The notes under the pieces are model-generated. The model saw only the letters and a program-made list of their open reading frames with translations. It was not told the origin of the DNA and did not search any database. The translations under genes and the position numbers were made by a program. From Methanofollis aquaemaris (GTDB lineage Archaea > Halobacteriota > Methanomicrobia > Methanomicrobiales > Methanofollaceae): DNA of 64,000 nt. This document shows, in pieces, positions 58,094 through 64,000 of the stretch. The DNA lies in contig NZ_CP036172.1 in the NCBI RefSeq assembly GCF_017357525.1, forward strand, positions 2,082,561-2,146,560, read 5' to 3'. Position 1 is the first letter of the stretch. Each line of letters starts with the position of its first letter.

Positions 58094-58226
58094 CGGGAGA
58101 ATCGCGGCTGTACCTGATCCGGGCATCCATCGGATCGCCGGAGACCCTTCATGCCTCCTCTCGGGCACGGTCCCCATCCCGTGATCCCCCGACGCCTTCT
58201 TCACCCACGAGCAACGATAGGTGTGC

Positions 58227-58799
58227 ATGGAGCATGAACAGACCGACGACCTCGCCGGGGAGGCCCTCCGCCTCGCCCTCGGCGGGGCCGAGGAGGCCAG
58301 GATCCGGAGGATGGCCTCCATCTTTCTGGGAAAGACCGGGGGCGCTTCATCGGTCGGGGCGCTGGAGACGGCGCTCCGCGACCCCGACAAGGAGGTGCGG
58401 GCCGAGGCGATGCGGGCGCTGGTCGCCTGCGGGTCGGCGGGTTTTCCGGTCCTTCTCGCCGCCCTCCGCGACCCCGACTGGCGGGTCCGGTATCGTGCCG
58501 CCGAAGGGCTCGGGCTGATCGGAGAACGGCGGGCCGTCGCCCCGCTCGTCAGAGCGCTCAAGGACGAACGGGAGCACGTGCGCTACATGGCGGCAAAGGC
58601 CCTCGGCCAGATCGCCGACCCGGCGGCGAGAGGGGCACTCCTGCCCCTCCTCCGCGATCCCAACCCCCCGGCGCGGAAGGCGGCGGCGACGGCCCTCGGG
58701 CAGATCGGCGGGGCCGAGGCGGTCCTGGAAGAGGCCCTTGTCGACGAACCCTCGGGTGCGGTCAGGCGGGCATTGAGGGACGCCCTCGGCCGACCGTGA
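58227..58799 (+). CDS. HEAT-repeat protein
   Basis: A 190-residue protein made of about five HEAT/PBS-lyase-type repeats. Examples are ALRDPDKEVRAEAMRALVAC, ALRDPDWRVRYRAAEGLGLI, ALKDEREHVRYMAAKALGQI and LLRDPNPPARKAAATALGQI. There is no enzymatic domain; such solenoids usually bind proteins. The ATG is chosen, though a GTG two codons earlier is possible. The stop is one base before the start of the SLOG/SLATT-like membrane protein, so the two are almost certainly made together. Confidence 0.85.
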   Translation: MEHEQTDDLAGEALRLALGGAEEARIRRMASIFLGKTGGASSVGALETALRDPDKEVRAEAMRALVACGSAGFPVLLAALRDPDWRVRYRAAEGLGLIGERRAVAPLVRALKDEREHVRYMAAKALGQIADPAARGALLPLLRDPNPPARKAAATALGQIGGAEAVLEEALVDEPSGAVRRALRDALGRP

Positions 58800-58800
58800 G

Positions 58801-60141
58801 ATGGACCGGTTTGCCGTCCCCCTCACGGTACAGATCGGTGTCTCGGGTGCCGGCAACCTGGCGCCGGCCCTGGCCCGCCTCGACGACATCCTCGCCCATA
58901 CTCCCCATACCTATCTCGCTCTCTCGACCGGTCCGGGCCCGGTGCCGGGCACCGACGCCCACCGGCAGGTCGTCTCCCTCGAAGAGTTGGTCCGCGAGTG
59001 CGATCTTCTTATCGTCTCAGGTGCCGCGGACGGTGCCCTCGCCGCCGCAAGGGCCGCGGGCCGGACCGCACTGCTGATCTCCGCTGCGGGCCAGGTCAGC
59101 GCCGAGATCCATGGCGACCGGATCCTCGAAAACCTCAGGGCCTATGATGATTTCAATGCCGAAGAGGTCAATCAAAAAACGATCGATGAAAAGGTTGCTC
59201 TCTGGTCGGCTGATGTCCGTGCTGCCCTGCGGAAGGCCGGCCTCTCCCCCGCGCTCTTCGAGCCCCTGAACCGCTCGCTGCTTCCGTCGTATATCCGCAC
59301 CCGGCTCCTTGCCGACCGGTACCGCCGTCGCCACCTCGGCGCCGGGACCGCGGTCTATGCCCTGGCCACCGCGGCGATCGCCACCGTCGCCCTCCAGATC
59401 CTCTTTCTCCCTGAACATCCTGAGGTGATCTGGTTCGAGGTGGCCGAGATCGCCGCCGCCCTCTTTCTCCTCATCGCCGCCCGGACTCTGGACTGGCACC
59501 GCAAGTGGCTCGACTACCGTCTCCTTGCCGAGCGGATGCGTTCGGCGCTCTTTCTCTGTTTTGTCTGTATCAGGTGCGAGTTGCCCGACGCCCACCCGGC
59601 CCTCACCCTCTCCCATCCCTCTGATGACTGGATGACCCGGGCCTTCGAGGGGCTGCTCGAAACCCGTCCAATCGAGTATTGTTATCTCTCGATGCCCCTC
59701 GGTCCTCTCAAAGAGTTCCTCCTCTCGGCCTGGATCGACCGGCAGGTCGCCTGGTATGCCGGCACCGCCCGGAGGAACCGGGCCTGGTTCGAGCGCCTCC
59801 TCTATGCCGGGGAGTTCTTCTTCATCGCCACGCTCATCGCCGCCGCTGCCCATGCCTCGGGTGCGGGCCATGGGTACGACCCCCTCCTCGCCGCGGCGAC
59901 GCTCATCTTCCCGTCGGTCGCGGCAACCCTCGGGGCGGTGCGGACTCAGCGCGAGTACCGGCAGACCGCCGAGCGGGCCTCGCGGATGCTCAACCGCCTC
60001 TCATCCATCGCCCTCGAGATCAGGGAGGCCGAGGATATGTCCACCCTCTGCGCCCTCCTCGGCCGGGCCGACGAGGCGATGCTGCGGGAGCAGCAGGAGT
60101 GGCAGGCGGTCTTTCGGTTCAGGGAACTCGAGAGCCTCTGA
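58801..60141 (+). CDS. Membrane protein with SLOG-like N-terminus and SLATT-like 2TM region
   Basis: A 446-residue protein. Residues 8-120 resemble a Rossmann-like SLOG/LOG domain: VQIGVSGAGNLAPALARLDD, LALSTGPGP, and ECDLLIVSGAADGALAAARA. After a linker come two adjacent helices (GTAVYALATAAIATVALQI, and VAEIAAALFLLIAARTLDW), then DWHRKWLDYRLLAERMRSAL and SAWIDRQVAWYAGTARRNRA. The latter two resemble the conserved segments of SLATT/DUF4231 proteins. Two more helices follow. In bacteria, SLATT proteins with nucleotide-sensing partners are predicted membrane effectors of immunity or stress responses. The match is by pattern only. Its 3' end overlaps the convergent DUF4129 gene by 23 bases. Confidence 0.6.
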   Translation: MDRFAVPLTVQIGVSGAGNLAPALARLDDILAHTPHTYLALSTGPGPVPGTDAHRQVVSLEELVRECDLLIVSGAADGALAAARAAGRTALLISAAGQVSAEIHGDRILENLRAYDDFNAEEVNQKTIDEKVALWSADVRAALRKAGLSPALFEPLNRSLLPSYIRTRLLADRYRRRHLGAGTAVYALATAAIATVALQILFLPEHPEVIWFEVAEIAAALFLLIAARTLDWHRKWLDYRLLAERMRSALFLCFVCIRCELPDAHPALTLSHPSDDWMTRAFEGLLETRPIEYCYLSMPLGPLKEFLLSAWIDRQVAWYAGTARRNRAWFERLLYAGEFFFIATLIAAAAHASGAGHGYDPLLAAATLIFPSVAATLGAVRTQREYRQTAERASRMLNRLSSIALEIREAEDMSTLCALLGRADEAMLREQQEWQAVFRFRELESL

Positions 60142-61762
60142 ACACACCGAGCAGTCGTTCGAGTTCCTCGACCTCTTCCCAGGTGCACCGGTCCCCGGCA
60201 TAGCGTATACGCTCGTAGAGTTTCACAAATGCCCCCGCACTTTCCGCTCCCGGGGTATATTTGAGGGCCTTCACGAGTTCGCGCGGGGTCTGTGACCGCG
60301 GGTTCTTCACGTCGTACTCGATCCCGGCGGCATCGGCAAGGTCGATCCAGAGCCTGGCCGCCGCCTCTTCCGGGGTCTGTGGTATAGTCGGGGCCTGTAC
60401 TTCTCCGGTCGCGGTCTCCTCTGCTGTCACGCTTATCTCTTCGTCTCTGTGTGCTGTGTCCGGAGCAACGTCGGGCCTGCGCCTTGACCAGCGCAGGAAG
60501 ACGACGCCGGCGAGGAGGCCTATGGCCAGTCCTCCGCCGATGGTCATGAGGTTTCGGGGAGAGAAGGGGGAGGAACCGGTCTGGACCGGGATCTCCTCGC
60601 TCGACGAGGGCCAGAGCGGGTACTCCTCCCCGGTGAATTCGGCTCTCAAACGATGCTCTCCTGCTTTGAGCGAGACCTCGACCTCGTAATCTCCCTCTTT
60701 TCCGGTGACCGGCCTCGCGACGACGGCGTTGTCGACGATGACCTGCACCCTGGCGCCGTCGACGCCGCGTCCGTTTGCGGTGAGTGTCCCGGTGCATGTG
60801 ACGACCTCGTCCTCGGCCGTCACCTGGAGGCTGAGGTTGGAGGGCGAGGTGAGGACGCTGAAGGGGACGAGGTCTGAGGCCGACCTGTCCGACTGGACAT
60901 ACACCAGGTGCGGCCCGGCCCTGGTCTTTTCGATCGGGTATGAGAAGGCGTACTCCCCGCCGGCGCCGGTGACGGTGGTCTCGTAGGGCCTGCTGTCCAG
61001 GTAACTCTCAATCTCCGTCCCTTCCGTCCGGGTTCCGAGCGTGCCGTGCCATCGCACGAGGTCGCCAAACTTCGCCTCGGTCGGCGCCAGGGAGATCCCG
61101 ATCCCCGGGGCCGGGATGCCTGGCCTGGACGTGCCGTTGTCGAGACCTCCCACGATCTCTCCGTAGGTCTCGACGCTGTCTTTTAATTTCGCGGTATCGG
61201 TTTCGTACTTCTCGCCGATGGCGGAGAGATCGTCGCTATGCCCGGAGTAGGTCTTATACGATTCCTGAAGCTGTTTTTTGATCGCCTCTTCCTCGTAGAT
61301 AACCGAATAATACATCGAGGGGTTGTCACTGTCCCGGTAGGTGACCTCCAGCTGCTTGAGATGGTCGAGGCGTGCGGTGCCGTTCACCAGGGTCTCCAGG
61401 GCGTCCCGGTTCTCCCGGCTCTTCTCTCTGAACTCGTTGATGTCGGTCCCTGAGAGGTCGAGGGAGAGGACCAGGTTGTCCATGGACCTGGTCATCTCGG
61501 CGTACTCTTCCAGTTCTTTCTGCGCACTCTCCCAGTCTTTCACCTTCACCGAGAGGACCACCGGGCCTCCCTGTCCGAGGATCTCCTCGAGGAGGGGCAT
61601 CACCGTCTCCGCCTTCTTCGGGTCCATCTTCTCGGCCACCGAGAGGTCAACCTCGCCGATCGAACTCGTGTTCTCCGCAGTGTACAGCATCGGCTCCTGC
61701 GCATGGAAGGCGACCAGGGCCAGGCAGGCCACGATCAGCACGCCAAGGAGGATGCGTTTCAT
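60119..61762 (-). CDS. Exported membrane protein with Ig-like domain and C-terminal DUF4129
   Basis: A 547-residue protein with an N-terminal signal anchor (ILLGVLIVACLALVAFHA). A long outside part follows (about 25-390) with a coiled-coil-like region (80-220) and two beta domains, one containing SLAPTEAKFGDLVRWHGTLG. One transmembrane helix (LMTIGGGLAIGLLAGVVFLRW, about 410-430) comes next. The cytoplasmic end has RLWIDLADAAGIEYDVKNPR and SAGAFVKLYERIRYAGDRCT, the DUF4129 pattern. Such proteins often accompany MoxR/DUF58 or transglutaminase genes in methanogens; here it only has a small membrane protein upstream (four-base overlap). Function unknown. Confidence 0.8.
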   Translation of the reverse strand: MKRILLGVLIVACLALVAFHAQEPMLYTAENTSSIGEVDLSVAEKMDPKKAETVMPLLEEILGQGGPVVLSVKVKDWESAQKELEEYAEMTRSMDNLVLSLDLSGTDINEFREKSRENRDALETLVNGTARLDHLKQLEVTYRDSDNPSMYYSVIYEEEAIKKQLQESYKTYSGHSDDLSAIGEKYETDTAKLKDSVETYGEIVGGLDNGTSRPGIPAPGIGISLAPTEAKFGDLVRWHGTLGTRTEGTEIESYLDSRPYETTVTGAGGEYAFSYPIEKTRAGPHLVYVQSDRSASDLVPFSVLTSPSNLSLQVTAEDEVVTCTGTLTANGRGVDGARVQVIVDNAVVARPVTGKEGDYEVEVSLKAGEHRLRAEFTGEEYPLWPSSSEEIPVQTGSSPFSPRNLMTIGGGLAIGLLAGVVFLRWSRRRPDVAPDTAHRDEEISVTAEETATGEVQAPTIPQTPEEAAARLWIDLADAAGIEYDVKNPRSQTPRELVKALKYTPGAESAGAFVKLYERIRYAGDRCTWEEVEELERLLGVFRGSRVP

Positions 61763-62031
61763 GAACCGATGATCTCCATGACTTTCATCACCACGATATA
61801 CCCAAAGACTGTCACGCCCATCGCGATAAGCACCTTGATCCGTCGCATGGAACGCGGCTGGACGAAGGGAGAATCGATCAGCACCACCAGCACCAGCAGC
61901 CCGATCAGCCCGAGCACAAAGTAGACCTCAAGGTCGAGGGCCCGGTTGAGGAGCATGAAGAAGGCGATGATCCCGAACCACAGGGCAAAGAGGCAGGCCG
62001 CGAGGTACCTGGTATTGCTCATTGCGTTCAT
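61759..62031 (-). CDS. Small three-helix membrane protein
   Basis: A 90-residue protein with helices at about 8-30 (AACLFALWFGIIAFFMLLNR), 33-52 (VYFVLGLIGLLVLVVLIDSP) and 65-87 (VLIAMGVTVFGYIVVMKVME). It starts at MNAMSNTRY; a second ATG three codons in is possible. It overlaps the following DUF4129 gene by four bases and is co-transcribed with it. I do not recognise the family. Confidence 0.75.
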   Translation of the reverse strand: MNAMSNTRYLAACLFALWFGIIAFFMLLNRALDLEVYFVLGLIGLLVLVVLIDSPFVQPRSMRRIKVLIAMGVTVFGYIVVMKVMEIIGS

Positions 62032-62039
62032 ACGTTCTC

Positions 62040-63500
62040 ATTACCCCGGATTAATGTTGCGAAATCGCCCCTTGTATTCTGAAAAATATGGCAGATATGT
62101 CTCCCCTCCAACCGCAACCTTTTTAATTGGTTCTCCCGATATGATCTCCCACGCGGCCCTCTCTCTCTGTCCTCTTCCTCTCTTCGTGCTATATATTGGC
62201 TTCGCAGATCCTGTCCTCCATCCGGGATGGGGGGCAAGGGCTATCATTCCCGTCCTTCCGGTCTCTGATCGGGAACACGAGTGAGTGCTTCTCGCATTCA
62301 CCGGGGGATCCGGACGGATGCATATTTCTGGATCCTGTAGAATCGCTTATGAAACGAAGTTCAAGGTGGTTCTTTGAAAAATCCGGGGGAGGATTTCCCG
62401 AACTCTCCACGTATCTGATTGCATCGGGGATGGGAACGCCCTCTTCACGATCTCCCCTTCGCCTTCCCGCCCCTATCTTCGTTCGGGGGTCCGGGTGCAG
62501 GGGGCCGCCCCCGCTCCGATGGAAATCCGACCGGATATGCCTCTATTTTGGGGTCGGCCCCTTCGATCCGGGGCCATATCGGGCATATTGTGTGATCCCC
62601 TGAGAATGAGACTTTTTCATGAAATGCCGGGATATCCGTCTGCTTACCCCGCCCTCTGGAGGGCCCATATGCGTGGCAGGGATAGCTTTTGCCCGGCCCT
62701 GTGCATACCGCCGGTCTACGGCCCTTGTGTCCGGCAGGAAATCGGCGCGATTTCAAGGGCGTGGGTGCGGTTTCTGGCCGAAAAACGCTCTTCCTGCGGG
62801 CTTTGTATGGGCGTCGGCCGGAAGAGTTCTCCTGGTGTGCTCTCCCTAACCTGCGGGAAAAATCGTCGATCAAAATCGAGACTTTCCTGGATTATCGGCT
62901 TTTAAGAAATGCTCTGGATGACTATCTCTGCGGGGGGCTTGCCGCCCCCGCTCCCCCCAACGCGAAGATAGGCGACGGACGGTACCCCTCTCTTCAAGTT
63001 CGTCGATGGTGCCTTCCCGCCCCTGTCGCCATCCCCCGGGGTCGGGGGCAGCGCATCTGGTGAGAGCATGGAGATCCGCCCACACGCTGAAGCGCTGCTC
63101 AGAATATGTTCAATCGCGTATGCTTGAGCCCGGGGTTCATGCCTGATTCTACACCGTCGGATTATCATCGAACATACCCCGAAGTCTCCAGGTCTCGATC
63201 CATCATCAGGATCGAGACTTTTCCTCCCCTGCTTTAACCGACATGCCGGGGGGCGTCCCCGGCGCGATTTGACGGAGGAAGGCAGATCGATCCGACGTGC
63301 CGCCCACAGAGAGAACAAAGCATGTTCCCTCTCTCTCCTCCCGGGGGGAGACCCCCCCACGACGAAGATAGAGGCGGGGCGGCACTAATCTCTGGAACGA
63401 CACCGTGCTTTCAGAACATTCTTCCACTCACCTCTCAGGGCCAGGCGAGTTCCGGGATGACCTCATCAAGTATATCCCGAAGTTTCGGAGGGTTTGAACA
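62040..63500. repeat. 1.4-kb intergenic region with several copies of the dispersed element
   Basis: Cores occur at about 62459-62500 (CGCCTTCCCGCCCCTATC then GTTCGGGGGTCCGGG), 62940-62975 (CCCCCGCTCCCCCCAACG then CGAAGATAGGCG), 63011-63048 (GCCTTCCCGCCCCTGTCG then CCCCCGGGGTCGGGG) and 63335-63386. The second module is at 63116-63160 (GTATGCTTGAGCCCGGGG). The block 63210-63470 matches 38230-38520. Candidate reading frames here are Arg/Pro/Gly-rich and overlap on both strands, so I see no gene. Confidence 0.65.
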
Positions 63501-63540
63501 TTCCCCCGGACTTTCTTCTCCTCTCTGATGCAGTACCCTG

Positions 63541-64000
63541 ATGCATGGAGACACTTCTTCTCGTCGGTGCAGCAGGATCGGGAAGTCGACGCGGGTGTGC
63601 CTGATCATCTGTTCCCTTCTCCTGTGTGTGTGCCTGGCAGGGCTATCCTTTTCATCACCACGGATGAACCGCTCCTCCTCTCGATGGCGAACGACCCATG
63701 GCTTACCCACAGCATTGTCGAAGACCACTGCATCGTCCTATGAAGAAGTACGGTGCGGTCTTCTACCCCCGGGACAGAGTGCGACTTTTCGGTCAGGTCG
63801 GGCCGGACGATCGTCCTCGCCGTCCAGGTGACGCACTCTCTGCCACCATGGTGGCGGGGTTCTGCCGGGGCGATTGGACACGCGCACACCTTCGCTGAGG
63901 AGACGATCGTTCCCATGTCGGAGTCGGCAGAGAAAACCATCGAGGCCGGGCCGTCCACATCGTCTCGATCGTTGAGTGGCCGGAAGAGTTCTGGCATCTT
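63541..64000 (+). pseudogene. Degraded coding sequence at the window end
   Basis: One frame gives a signal-peptide-like stretch (RVCLIICSLLLCVCLAGLSF, about 63595-63654). A second frame continues naturally as FITTDEPLLLSMANDPWLTH and stops at 63741. A third gives CDFSVRSGRTIVLAVQVTHS, and a further shift near 63950 gives AVHIVSIVEWPEEFWH. Together these look like one secreted-protein gene with several frameshifts. It may extend beyond the window. No family recognised. Confidence 0.35.

Overview
The window is archaeal and most likely from a methanogen of the order Methanomicrobiales (Methanofollis-like; the genus is inference). Support comes from archaeal informational genes (RNase P proteins Rnp2/Rnp3, proteasome alpha, prefoldin beta, RpoP, L15e, L37ae, Pcc1, SBDS, Trm1), a UbiA prenyltransferase of the archaeal lipid type, archaeal CoaD, HdrA-like and FmdE-like proteins, archaeal tRNAs including an intron-bearing tRNA-Tyr, and GC-rich coding DNA punctuated by AT-rich promoters. 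No rRNA, CRISPR array, transposase or intact insertion sequence was seen.

Layout. 0-4 kb: a MarR-MATE-PHP operon, a 55-residue zinc-ribbon protein and a MarC membrane protein. 4-11 kb: one 2348-residue secreted surface protein built on a 774-bp repeat. 11-16 kb: a second MATE pump, a 1.4-kb non-coding region with helically phased short repeats, a DUF21/CBS protein and tRNA-Glu. 16-25 kb: a DRG GTPase, Trm1, tRNA-Arg and a tandem duplication holding two DUF3160 lipoprotein genes plus a decayed second tRNA-Arg, then UbiA and a bactofilin-like protein. 25-29.5 kb: a gamma-carbonic anhydrase / HdrA-like / MtnA / DUF116 run and divergent coaD. 29.6-37.6 kb: an AT-richer, one-directional cassette of giant ATPase activase, PadR regulator, TrmO-FmdE fusion, methyltransferase and substrate-binding lipoprotein. 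This is the best candidate here for an undescribed system.

37.9-43 kb: a small HEPN-like remnant, an ABC permease without an ATPase, and a BlaI/BlaR1-type pair. 43-49.6 kb: pyrBI with trmI, NAC, a PUA protein and a RecJ-like DHH protein, then divergent NAD(P)HX repair and moaC. 49.8-54.5 kb: the translation/proteostasis cluster. 55-57 kb: a LeuA/CimA-type synthase with an apparent N-terminal frameshift, tRNA-Tyr and tRNA-Asp. 57-62 kb: a decayed MNT/HEPN toxin-antitoxin pair, a HEAT protein, a SLOG/SLATT-like membrane protein and two membrane proteins. 62-64 kb: repeats and degraded coding sequence.

A recurring GC-rich element fills most long intergenic regions (about 13.8, 17.3, 25.4, 38.3, 40.1, 42.9, 47.5, 54.9, 62.4 and 63.3 kb). 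It carries a core resembling CCTTCCCGCCCCTATC followed by a G-run, and a second module resembling GTATGCTTGAGGCGTGC. I could not run database searches. Functions are assigned from motifs and family knowledge only.
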